A model generated the notes under the pieces. That model saw nothing but the letters and a program-made list of their open reading frames with translations, had not been told where the DNA came from and did not search any database. A stretch of 5,628 nucleotides of DNA from Methanosarcinaceae archaeon (GTDB lineage: Archaea > Halobacteriota > Methanosarcinia > Methanosarcinales > Methanosarcinaceae), in assembly GCA_030594665.1 (NCBI GenBank), contig JAUVET010000118.1, positions 1 to 5,628 on the forward strand. Reading direction: 5' to 3'. Numbering within the stretch: position 1 is the stretch's first letter; each line of letters opens with the position of its first letter. Both the position numbers and the translations under genes were made by a program. Positions 1-5,552 of the stretch are shown piece after piece.

Positions 1-1164
1 ATCAGACGTCATTTTACCAGTCTGCCGGAATTGATCGCGGCGGTCTATGCCAGCCTTGTCCACCATCTGGAAGATGTCGGATGTTTGCGAACAGGGCCGT
101 TCGATGCCACAGCAGCGCGTAACGCCACACTGGAAGACATCTCGCCTGACAAAGTGCAGTGGTTCTTATCCCGCGCACATAATGCACGTGATTATGCTTT
201 AGCAGAAACAACCCCTGTAGCTGATATGTTAACACATTTAGATCTTCTTGATAAAGGGAAACCCAATCATGCGGCCATTTTGTTATTCGGGGTCAAACCC
301 CAGCGCTTTCTGATCTCTTCAGAATTGAAGTGCATGAATTTTCATGCCCTTGAAAAGCACAAGCCAATCCCATCTTATCAGATATACAAAGGAACGATCT
401 TTGAACTGGTGGACAATGCAGTTGATTTTGTCATGTCGAAACTAAACCGGTCTGTCGGAACCCGTGCGTTGGGGCCGGAGGCGCCTGTTGAATATGATAT
501 CCCACCGGAAGTTGTCGCGGAAGGTATCGTAAACGCCGTGGCACATCGCGATTACATCAGCAATGCAAGCGTGGAAGTGCAGCTTTTCCCTGACAGGCTT
601 GAGATATGGAATCCAGGCACCGTGCATCCTCCGCTAACACTGGAAAAACTGCTCCTGCCCCATGCCAGTCAACCCAACAATCCATTGATATCTGAACCGT
701 TATTTCTAACGAAATATATTGAAAAAGCAGGTACGGGAACCGTCGATATGCTTGAACGCTGCCGGAAGGCAGGAATGCGGCAACCTGAGTTCCGTATAGA
801 TGCGGGTTTTTTCATCCTGACTATTTGGCGTAAAATATTTGAGATAGCAGTGGTTCAACCGAAGCAGGAGCTGGAATCACGGCTAGAGTCACGGCTAGAG
901 TCACGGCTAGAGTTACTCTTAGCAGCAAAGATCCTTATCATCTTAAAAGACGGTGAACAGGGCAAGTCTGGATTGGCATTCGAACTGGGGCACAAAACAG
1001 TGTCAGGGGAACTTCATAAACAAGTCAGGAGACTTGTGGGGCTTGATATCATCGAAATGACCATTCCCGAAAAGCCCAATAGTCGCCTGCAGAAATACCG
1101 GGTAACTGAAAAAGGGCAAAACCTTCTGACAAAACAGAAAAATGGAAATCCGGATAATGAATAG
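1..1164 (+). CDS. AlbA_2/RecG-like ATP-binding protein with C-terminal winged helix (5' partial)
   Basis: The frame is open to base 1, so the gene begins outside the window; the TTG at 31 and later Met codons are not convincing starts. What remains is about 387 codons. The first ~55 residues resemble the end of a Schlafen-type AlbA_2 domain. A GHKL ATPase-like region follows: an ExxxNAxxHRDY box at 520-555 (Glu, Asn, His-Arg-Asp), an IWNPG turn at 604-618 and an AGTGT glycine motif at 727-741. A linker with three LESR repeats (871-906) leads to a winged-helix-like C-terminus (about 910-1130) with the pattern LxxxLGHKTVSGELHKQVRRLVGLDII. Proteins of this build are often annotated as ATP-binding proteins, RecG-like helicases or transcriptional regulators; they lack helicase motifs, so 'helicase' would be misleading. 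The likely role is nucleotide-dependent DNA binding or regulation, with unknown target. The family is patchily distributed and often accessory. Confident on family, not on function. Confidence 0.85.
   Translation: MRRHFTSLPELIAAVYASLVHHLEDVGCLRTGPFDATAARNATLEDISPDKVQWFLSRAHNARDYALAETTPVADMLTHLDLLDKGKPNHAAILLFGVKPQRFLISSELKCMNFHALEKHKPIPSYQIYKGTIFELVDNAVDFVMSKLNRSVGTRALGPEAPVEYDIPPEVVAEGIVNAVAHRDYISNASVEVQLFPDRLEIWNPGTVHPPLTLEKLLLPHASQPNNPLISEPLFLTKYIEKAGTGTVDMLERCRKAGMRQPEFRIDAGFFILTIWRKIFEIAVVQPKQELESRLESRLESRLELLLAAKILIILKDGEQGKSGLAFELGHKTVSGELHKQVRRLVGLDIIEMTIPEKPNSRLQKYRVTEKGQNLLTKQKNGNPDNE
871..909 (+). repeat. 12-bp in-frame tandem repeat coding LESR x3 plus a partial unit
   Basis: Three consecutive 12-bp units at 871-882, 883-894 and 895-906 encode Leu-Glu-Ser-Arg each. 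A fourth partial unit (Leu-Glu) starts at 907 and runs into the winged-helix domain. Units 2 and 3 are identical; unit 1 differs only at two synonymous third positions (CTG GAA versus CTA GAG). The repeat sits in the linker between the ATPase-like region and the winged helix. Near-identity at silent sites points to recent slippage or duplication. The peptide is charged and probably helical, so it may act as a length-variable spacer. Confidence 0.9.
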
Positions 1165-1266
1165 TCAATAAAATCAATTTATGAACACATGCTTCAAACG
1201 ATCAGGAAACTTGCAGTGGAACAGCAGCAATCCGGATTGTTGAATCTGTTATCATATTTCAAATAT

Positions 1267-1287
1267 AATCATACGCTCTTAATTTAA
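1267..1287. repeat. Left copy of imperfect direct repeat flanking the PLD gene
   Basis: This 21-bp segment aligns without gaps to 2167-2187 with 18 identical positions, the best conserved parts being ATACGC and AATTTAA. The copies are 900 bp apart in the same orientation and bracket the AT-rich PLD gene. They could be insertion-site duplications, recombination sites or chance AT-rich similarity. No transposase or integrase accompanies them. Confidence 0.5.
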
Positions 1288-1314
1288 AATGTTGTTGTTG
1301 ATTATACAAGACGT

Positions 1315-1353
1315 AAAAAATCCTTAAATCTCCGGCTTTCAGCAGGAGGTGTG
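1315..1353 (-). terminator. Possible terminator of the PLD gene
   Basis: Read on the minus strand just beyond the PLD stop, a short interrupted stem (CTCC pairing with GGAG, flanked by CCTT and AAGG) is followed by a T6 run at 1320-1315. Archaeal termination relies mainly on T-tracts, so the T6 is the more meaningful part. The stem is weak. Confidence 0.3.
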
Positions 1354-1367
1354 GAAGGTCTAATCAA

Positions 1368-2081
1368 TTATTTAGCCTTTTTATAACAGGTATAACAAAC
1401 AGGTTTTGCTACAGTACTATTAGAATTCTTTCCACAAGCATGGCAGAACTTCTCTTTATATTCAGAATTGCTGTATTTTTCCCACGATTTGTAACATTTT
1501 AAACAAAGCGGTTTTTCAGGATTTAGTTTTATATCCGTTCCACAACGAATACAAAAACCATTGTTTAATTTTTCTTTTGATTTTTTACTATTTGCGCGTG
1601 TGGTTTTTGAATTTACTCTGACATCTTTCTCTATTTTCTTTATGGAATATTGAGTTTGTTGACTGCTTTGCATAATTAACTTTACTTCATCTAATATTTT
1701 TTGATATAACTCTGAATCTGTATTTTTCTCAATTTTAATTCCCATTTCCCAATTATTTTGTTGAGAGTGTTGATATAAGTTCATAGAAGTAATTATTGCA
1801 GTATTTTCATTTAAATAACATTTAGCATGCAGATTATCACAAGATAATACTTTAACATTGTTCAATTCTTGCAAAAAACTCATTTCTTCGGCTTTTAATT
1901 TATCAGTTCTAAAAACAACTTTAATATCTACAATGTTTCGTGAATCTCTCTCTTTAATAAAAAGTCTAAGCCTTTCTGCTATTTGTAGGTATGGACTTAT
2001 TAAAAAAAGTCGTTCTTCTGAACTTTTAATTAATTCTGTTAGTGCAGCGGATATTCCATTTGTTTCTAAAAATTCTACCAT
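1368..2081 (-). CDS. Phospholipase D-like protein with two C-terminal zinc ribbons
   Basis: A 237-residue protein. Residues 1-135 form a single PLD-like half: an SPYLQIAERL segment near 29-38 and one HxK motif (His85, Lys87) in LHAKCYLNENTAIITSMNL. The usual HKD aspartate position is occupied by Asn91 or Glu92, and the Gly-Ser-x-Asn part reads Thr-Ser-Met-Asn (98-101). PLD nucleases with one HKD normally dimerise to make the active site. A Lys/Ser/Asn-rich linker (about 145-172) leads to two Cys4 zinc ribbons: Cys177, 180, 193, 196 and Cys213, 216, 229, 232. Zinc ribbons on a PLD core suggest nucleic-acid binding or processing, but activity is unproven. Start: ATG at 2081 has an AAAGG site 8 bases upstream. 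The gene is far more AT-rich than its neighbours: bases 1681-1740 have 11 G/C of 60, against 29 of 60 at 3121-3180 in the RPA gene. This suggests acquisition. There are no signal peptide or membrane segments. Confidence 0.88.
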   Translation of the reverse strand: MVEFLETNGISAALTELIKSSEERLFLISPYLQIAERLRLFIKERDSRNIVDIKVVFRTDKLKAEEMSFLQELNNVKVLSCDNLHAKCYLNENTAIITSMNLYQHSQQNNWEMGIKIEKNTDSELYQKILDEVKLIMQSSQQTQYSIKKIEKDVRVNSKTTRANSKKSKEKLNNGFCIRCGTDIKLNPEKPLCLKCYKSWEKYSNSEYKEKFCHACGKNSNSTVAKPVCYTCYKKAK

Positions 2082-2089
2082 TTTTATCG

Positions 2090-2095
2090 CCTTTC
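2090..2095 (-). promoter_or_regulatory. Ribosome-binding site of the PLD gene
   Basis: On the minus strand GAAAGG lies 8 bases before the ATG at 2081, a good Shine-Dalgarno match in an otherwise AT-rich leader. It supports that start codon. Confidence 0.6.
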
Positions 2096-2130
2096 AAATA
2101 CTCATTATGGATAGTAGTTAATAAATGATT

Positions 2131-2147
2131 CCATATAATTTTAAAAT
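2131..2147 (-). promoter_or_regulatory. Candidate TATA box for the PLD gene
   Basis: The minus strand reads TTTTAAAATTATATGG here, an archaeal TATA-like element about 50-65 bases upstream of the ATG. This would put the transcript start roughly 25 bases downstream and leave a short leader containing the AAAGG site. The surrounding DNA is AT-rich, so chance matches are likely. Confidence 0.35.
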
Positions 2148-2166
2148 GTATTTTGCTTTCCATTTG

Positions 2167-2187
2167 AATTATACGCGCTCAATTTAA
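2167..2187. repeat. Right copy of imperfect direct repeat flanking the PLD gene
   Basis: Partner of 1267-1287 (18 of 21 bases identical, same orientation). It lies upstream of the PLD promoter region, between that gene and the 3' end of the RPA gene. The similarity stops on both sides, so the two copies are discrete rather than part of a longer duplication. The rest of 2082-2329 contains no credible gene. Confidence 0.5.
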
Positions 2188-2329
2188 GTGCTGAAGGAAT
2201 GTCTTTATTTTTCTTTCAATTTTTTGAAAATAAACTTACAATTCCGCAGTCACTATACTCTCAAACATAAGTCCAAAACCTGTACAATATCCCCCACCTT
2301 CTCAATTTCTCATCTCATCCTGCAAATCC

Positions 2330-3454
2330 CTACAATACAACAACCCGACTCCGATTCCCAACACTCAACTCGATCTCATCATTGAAACCGGACTTTGAAT
2401 AAGCATCAATTACCTGTATCCCTGTATCGATATCAAGCTCATCCACAATAGGCGCGTGGTCGCCCCAGAGGGCAATGCGTATACGCCCCGTATCATCGGA
2501 CACATAGATATTCGACACCATATTGAGCGTCCCGTCATCACGTGAGAATTCCCGCAGCTCGCCCAGTCCTGACACAGCACCCTCGATAGAATATGACTCA
2601 CCTGGAATAATATCCGCAATATTCGTAAAAGTTTCCTTGTATGTCACTTCAGTATCGGTCTTCTTGATCACACTGCGATTGCCGACCTGGATCTCCACTT
2701 GCTGGTTGAAATTATTCTCGCGGGCGTAGCCGTTGACGATCTCGATCGAATCATCAAAACTGACTTCCTTAGTAAAATCGGTTTTCTCGTCCCAGAGCGT
2801 AACCCTGATCTTACCGGTCTCATCACCTATCGTGATATTGCAAACACGCCCCTCGCCACCATCCTTTTTGCTGAATGTCCGCACATCCGAAATATCCACA
2901 ACCCTGCCGCAGAGATTGATATCACCCATTCCGTCCTTCACATCAGTAATCTTTTGCGAGTTCATAGTAGCATCGACTTCTTCGTCAGTCTCGGTGAGCA
3001 CGCCATTCTTACCGATATTAACCTCAACTCCTGTATATCCCTCCTTCACATATCCGCTGATCTGCATATTGTGCCCTATCTCGATATTTCCATTCTTGAT
3101 AAGGTCTGCCTTATCATCCCAGAGTGTCAAACGGATCGATCCTGTCTCATCAGCAACAGTAATATTCCCGACCTTCCCGACCGTACCGTCGTTGCGGCTA
3201 AACTCCCGCACATCAAAAACCGACATAACCTTGGCAATGAAATTCACGTTATCGCTATCTGCGGTAATAGCCGAGATCTTTGTAACCTCGCGCCCGGTGT
3301 CAGTGACACCAAGATCATGGGCAACAAGCATTGCTGCTGTTTTCTCATCGCAAAGACCGCTCATCTGCTCAACTTTTTCACTAACCTTTTTAACAAACTC
3401 GTCTTTGCTAACCACACCGCCGAGTTTTTCGTAGATTTCACTGATATCGTCCAT
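2330..3454 (-). CDS. rpa: Replication protein A homologue, three OB folds
   Basis: A 374-residue single-stranded-DNA-binding protein of the archaeal RPA type, expected to coat ssDNA in replication, repair and recombination. Residues 1-55 form a helical N-terminal segment. Three homologous OB folds follow at about 70-155, 178-263 and 286-371. Each carries the pattern FSxxDG...V.NI.V.D.TG.IR..LW: Trp112, Trp221 and Trp330 close it, and NI is at 97-98, 206-207 and 315-316. There is no Cys4 zinc finger; only isolated Cys35, Cys182 and Cys205 are present. The protein ends right after OB3 (VGNRSRVVVL). Methanosarcina RPA1 is known to have four OB folds, and other archaeal RPAs have two to five with or without a zinc finger, so this is a three-fold variant. 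Start: ATG at 3454 has AGGTG 5 bases upstream. The gene is monocistronic and divergent from the cyclophilin gene. The repeats and the LW motif make the family call strong. Confidence 0.93.
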   Translation of the reverse strand: MDDISEIYEKLGGVVSKDEFVKKVSEKVEQMSGLCDEKTAAMLVAHDLGVTDTGREVTKISAITADSDNVNFIAKVMSVFDVREFSRNDGTVGKVGNITVADETGSIRLTLWDDKADLIKNGNIEIGHNMQISGYVKEGYTGVEVNIGKNGVLTETDEEVDATMNSQKITDVKDGMGDINLCGRVVDISDVRTFSKKDGGEGRVCNITIGDETGKIRVTLWDEKTDFTKEVSFDDSIEIVNGYARENNFNQQVEIQVGNRSVIKKTDTEVTYKETFTNIADIIPGESYSIEGAVSGLGELREFSRDDGTLNMVSNIYVSDDTGRIRIALWGDHAPIVDELDIDTGIQVIDAYSKSGFNDEIELSVGNRSRVVVL

Positions 3455-3459
3455 GATAA

Positions 3460-3464
3460 CACCT
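3460..3464 (-). promoter_or_regulatory. Ribosome-binding site of the RPA gene
   Basis: On the minus strand AGGTG ends 5 bases before the ATG at 3454 and fixes that start. Confidence 0.65.
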
Positions 3465-3525
3465 ATTTTATTGTAATTATATGTAATTCAATCTTACTTT
3501 TCGCACATCTCAAAACCGCTTTAAT

Positions 3526-3540
3526 CGTATTTAAATCAAA
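3526..3540 (-). promoter_or_regulatory. Candidate BRE/TATA promoter for the RPA gene
   Basis: The minus strand reads TTTGATTTAAATACG, a TATA-like TTTAAATA preceded by A/T-rich BRE-like bases. It would start transcription near 3500 and give a leader of about 50 bases holding the AGGTG site. A second AT box, ACATATAAT at 3476-3484, is closer to the ATG and would give an almost leaderless transcript, at odds with the ribosome site. The upstream box therefore fits better. Confidence 0.4.
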
Positions 3541-3609
3541 CCAATTTACCTGCTGCGGGACAAAATGAACTGATCAGTCCTAATAAAGCACCATGTCAGC
3601 CGCCCGATA

Positions 3610-3622
3610 GAAACTATTTTAT
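3610..3622 (+). promoter_or_regulatory. Candidate BRE/TATA promoter for the cyclophilin gene
   Basis: GAAACTATTTTAT resembles an archaeal BRE (GAAA) plus TATA element. With a typical spacing of about 25 bases, transcription would start near 3640-3645. That leaves a leader of about 20 bases that just contains the AGAGGT ribosome-binding site (3649-3654). Confidence 0.5.
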
Positions 3623-3648
3623 CAACCTTGTCCCATTATTCCCAACAC

Positions 3649-3654
3649 AGAGGT
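3649..3654 (+). promoter_or_regulatory. Ribosome-binding site of the cyclophilin gene
   Basis: AGAGGT lies 7 bases before the ATG at 3662 and supports that start. Confidence 0.65.
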
Positions 3655-3661
3655 ACCAATT

Positions 3662-4087
3662 ATGAAGAAAGCAATAATAGAAACCGAAAAAGGCGACATA
3701 GTCCTTGAATTGTTCGAAAATGAAGCACCAAACACAGTCGATAATTTTGTAAAACTCATAAACAAAGGATTCTATAACGGACTTAAATTCCACCGGGTCA
3801 TCGATAATTTTATGATACAAGGCGGCTGCCCCAACGGCACCGGAACAGGCGGACCCGGCTACACCATAAAATGTGAGATCAATCCAAAAAAGCACAGGAC
3901 CGGCACACTCTCAATGGCACACGCAGGAAAGAATACAGGCGGCAGCCAGTTCTTTATCACACACGCCCCGCAGTCCCATCTTGACGGTGTACACACCGTA
4001 TTCGGTCAAGTCAAAGAAGGCATGGATGTCGTCAACAAGATCAAACAGGGCGACGTTATGACAAAGGTCAGTGTTGTTGAAGAGTGA
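3662..4087 (+). CDS. Cyclophilin-type peptidyl-prolyl cis-trans isomerase
   Basis: A 141-residue, single-domain cytosolic cyclophilin that catalyses cis-trans isomerisation of Xaa-Pro bonds and assists protein folding. The signature runs in order: [13 protein letters not shown] (43-55), with catalytic Arg45 and pocket residues Phe50, Met51 and Gln53 (equivalent to Arg55, Phe60, Met61 and Gln63 of human CypA); [16 protein letters not shown] (85-100), including Phe98; and [10 protein letters not shown] (106-115), with Leu107 and His111. The CypA Trp121 position is His106, as in many small prokaryotic cyclophilins, which predicts weak cyclosporin binding. No signal peptide is present and the length is normal for the minimal archaeal/bacterial form. 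It is monocistronic, with its own TATA-like box, a good ribosome site and a hairpin terminator. The ppiB-like label is by family, not orthology. Identification is very secure. Confidence 0.97.
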   Translation: MKKAIIETEKGDIVLELFENEAPNTVDNFVKLINKGFYNGLKFHRVIDNFMIQGGCPNGTGTGGPGYTIKCEINPKKHRTGTLSMAHAGKNTGGSQFFITHAPQSHLDGVHTVFGQVKEGMDVVNKIKQGDVMTKVSVVEE

Positions 4088-4105
4088 AATTCCGGTTTGT
4101 AATTC

Positions 4106-4140
4106 CGCCTGCACTCGTTTTTTGGAGTTGCAGGCGTTTT
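4106..4140 (+). terminator. Hairpin plus T-tract terminator after the cyclophilin gene
   Basis: CGCCTGCA (4106-4113) pairs perfectly with TGCAGGCG (4129-4136). The stem is extended by CTC/GAG (4114-4116 with 4125-4127) past one bulged T, the loop is T-rich, and TTTT follows at 4137-4140. It starts 19 bases past the stop codon. On the opposite strand the hairpin is not followed by a T-run, so it serves the + strand gene, though the convergent pcm transcript also ends nearby. Confidence 0.75.
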
Positions 4141-4190
4141 AAAATTCTCAGTATATTTGATAAATACCAACAATATATTATAACTGTCGT

Positions 4191-4838
4191 TCAACCATCA
4201 CTAAATCCATATCTGCCAATCAACGGCACAAACACAACCCCGCCTTTTATTTCCTTATGAACTGTTCCGTCCATATCCTTTTTTACAAGATAGAGCTGCT
4301 GGAAAGAAACTCCTACAGGTATGACCATCAGTCCACCTGGTTTTAGTTGCTCGATCAGTGGTTGTGGGATATCGGGTGCGGCGCAGGTCACACAAATACG
4401 GTCATACGATGAATGCTCCAAATCTCCACCTGACCCGTCTTCAAGCATTACCGTGACATTTGTACATCCGGTGTCCATCAAGTTCTTTTTTGCGAACTCG
4501 ACCAACGGCGCCATGCGTTCAACAGAATACACATGCCCCGTCCTGCCGACAAGTTGTGCCATCACAGCAGCATTATATCCGGAACCCGTGCCAATCTCAA
4601 GTACCTTCAATCCATCTCGCAAGTCCAGAAGATCACACATTATAGCAACCATATGCGGTGCTGATATGGTCTGACCATGCCCGATCGGCAACGGTATGTC
4701 TACATAAGCATCCCCACGAAGTTGTGTGGGAACAAAAAGATGCCGCGGAATTTGCAGCATCGCATCAAGTACTTTTTCCCCAATCCCTTGATATCTCAGG
4801 TAATCTAAAAGTTTCGCGTTTTTCTCCCTAAACTCCAT
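4191..4838 (-). CDS. pcm: Protein-L-isoaspartate O-methyltransferase
   Basis: A cytosolic repair enzyme that transfers a methyl group from S-adenosylmethionine to L-isoaspartyl residues formed by Asn deamidation or Asp isomerisation, starting their return to normal aspartate. With the chosen start it has 215 residues, the usual length. Visible motifs: RHLFVP (32-37), the family hallmark GHGQTIS (53-59), SAM-binding motif [12 protein letters not shown] (79-89), YSVER (104-108, acidic residue for the ribose), [12 protein letters not shown] (165-176), and the family-typical C-terminus VPLIGRYGF (204-212). An in-frame ATG at 4859 would add seven residues but has no ribosome site. The ATG at 4838 has GGAGAGGGG 8 bases upstream, so it is preferred. 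The gene overlaps the upstream zinc-ribbon gene by 34 bp in another frame, which implies one operon and coupled translation. Identity is very secure; the start is somewhat less so. Confidence 0.95.
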   Translation of the reverse strand: MEFREKNAKLLDYLRYQGIGEKVLDAMLQIPRHLFVPTQLRGDAYVDIPLPIGHGQTISAPHMVAIMCDLLDLRDGLKVLEIGTGSGYNAAVMAQLVGRTGHVYSVERMAPLVEFAKKNLMDTGCTNVTVMLEDGSGGDLEHSSYDRICVTCAAPDIPQPLIEQLKPGGLMVIPVGVSFQQLYLVKKDMDGTVHKEIKGGVVFVPLIGRYGFSDG

Positions 4839-5458
4839 GCTGATTTCCCCTCTCCCCATGCTCTGATTTTAACAGGCAATGCATACACGCGCTTTATGTG
4901 TTTTGCCTCGACAGTTTCACCTTTGCTCGAACAGAATTCACCATTCCGTATCTTGATATGGGTTATTATAAACTTTTTACCCTGTACGCTGTCCTCATCC
5001 CCAATAACAAAATCATACCCTCCAGGCACGCGTTTATTGAACGATTCTGTTTTACTGCCGTTCTTGATCGCTACCTTTACAATGACCTCATCAATGCTCC
5101 TGCCCCATATCGTGCCAATATCCCCGGCTTTTTCACCGGCAACACGTTTCTCATTCGACTCGATGGATGTCACAATTATGGGATATACCTCATCTTCCGA
5201 CTCATCCTCAACGATCAGTTCATCGTCCTCAGACACAACCTGATCCTGATCAAGTTGAATACTACGCTTAAATGATTCATCCCCTTTACTGACAACTACC
5301 CTGACATTGACCGGTTTTTTGTTTCCGATCTTTGTGGGATGTACGTGCCCGCATTCCTTACATTTTACAATAGGATTCTGACCCGACTTCAATACATCAT
5401 GCATCACCGGTATTTTTGGCGAGCATGAAGGACATACTGTTTCAATTTCTGATTTCAT
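4805..5458 (-). CDS. HVO_0476-like archaeal zinc-ribbon protein
   Basis: A 217-residue soluble protein of unknown biochemical role. An N-terminal Cys4 zinc ribbon (Cys9-Pro-Ser-Cys12 and Cys33-Lys-Glu-Cys36-Gly-His-Val-His) is followed by a very acidic central stretch (about 77-90, [13 protein letters not shown]). A mostly beta C-terminal part contains [11 protein letters not shown] (115-125) and [11 protein letters not shown] (183-193). The CPSCS...VMHDVLK...[10 protein letters not shown] arrangement matches archaeal proteins annotated as HVO_0476 family zinc finger; this is from memory and was not searched. The frame is open back to a TTG at 5521, but the ATG at 5458 places the zinc ribbon at the N-terminus as expected and follows a plausible promoter, so it is chosen. 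The last ~20 residues (after KIRA) overlap pcm and look like an unconserved tail. Being first in a two-gene operon with pcm hints at a link to protein or RNA maintenance, but this is only contextual. Confidence 0.8.
   Translation of the reverse strand: MKSEIETVCPSCSPKIPVMHDVLKSGQNPIVKCKECGHVHPTKIGNKKPVNVRVVVSKGDESFKRSIQLDQDQVVSEDDELIVEDESEDEVYPIIVTSIESNEKRVAGEKAGDIGTIWGRSIDEVIVKVAIKNGSKTESFNKRVPGGYDFVIGDEDSVQGKKFIITHIKIRNGEFCSSKGETVEAKHIKRVYALPVKIRAWGEGKSAWSLGRKTRNF
4847..4855 (-). promoter_or_regulatory. Strong ribosome-binding site of pcm, inside the upstream gene
   Basis: The minus strand reads GGAGAGGGG, ending 8 bases before the ATG at 4838. It lies between two in-frame ATGs (4859 and 4838) and decides for the inner one. 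It also lies inside the last codons of the upstream gene, so ribosomes finishing that gene pass over it. Confidence 0.65.
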
Positions 5459-5537
5459 GTTATCTCTGGTCTCATGATTGATCCTAACCCCTAAATAGTT
5501 AACCGCATCAACAAGTATCAATTTAATGGAATTAATT

Positions 5538-5552
5538 ATATTATATAAATAA
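5538..5552 (-). promoter_or_regulatory. Candidate TATA box for the zinc-ribbon/pcm operon
   Basis: The minus strand reads TTATTTATATAATAT here, containing TTTATATA at 5549-5542, a near-ideal archaeal TATA. Transcription would start near 5520, giving a leader of about 60 bases before the ATG at 5458. This argues against translation from the TTG at 5521. The sequence is AT-rich on both strands and may also serve the divergent gene. Confidence 0.5.

Larger units (their letters stand above)
1165..1367. other. AT-rich intergenic region between convergent genes
   Basis: About 200 bases between the stop of the ATP-binding protein gene and the stop of the PLD gene. It holds no credible ORF; the ATG at 1181 opens only about 20 codons. 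It does contain the left copy of a 21-bp imperfect direct repeat (1267-1287) and a T6 run on the minus strand (1315-1320), both listed separately. No tRNA-like or CRISPR-like structure was seen. Confidence 0.6.

Noticed and set aside
31..33. TTG as start of the first gene
   Set aside because: The frame continues open to base 1 and the protein would begin in the middle of the expected AlbA_2 domain, so the true start is outside the window.
1858..2121. + strand open frame of 87 codons opposite the PLD gene
   Set aside because: It is antisense to the HxK-containing PLD region and has no motif of its own; long open frames arise easily opposite this AT-rich gene.
2188..2385. 65-codon + strand open frame between the PLD and RPA genes
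   Set aside because: It overlaps the RPA 3' end antisense, is rich in Ser/His/Thr with no motif, and lacks a ribosome site.
2699..3568. Long + strand open frame opposite the RPA gene (also 2733-3434)
   Set aside because: It is antisense to a gene with three clear OB folds. The translation has no recognisable motif, and the openness follows from the codon use of the real gene.
4896..5275. Two overlapping + strand open frames opposite the zinc-ribbon gene
   Set aside because: They are shadows of the minus-strand gene, which has a convincing Cys4 ribbon, a TATA-like box and operon context. The shadow translations show no domain.
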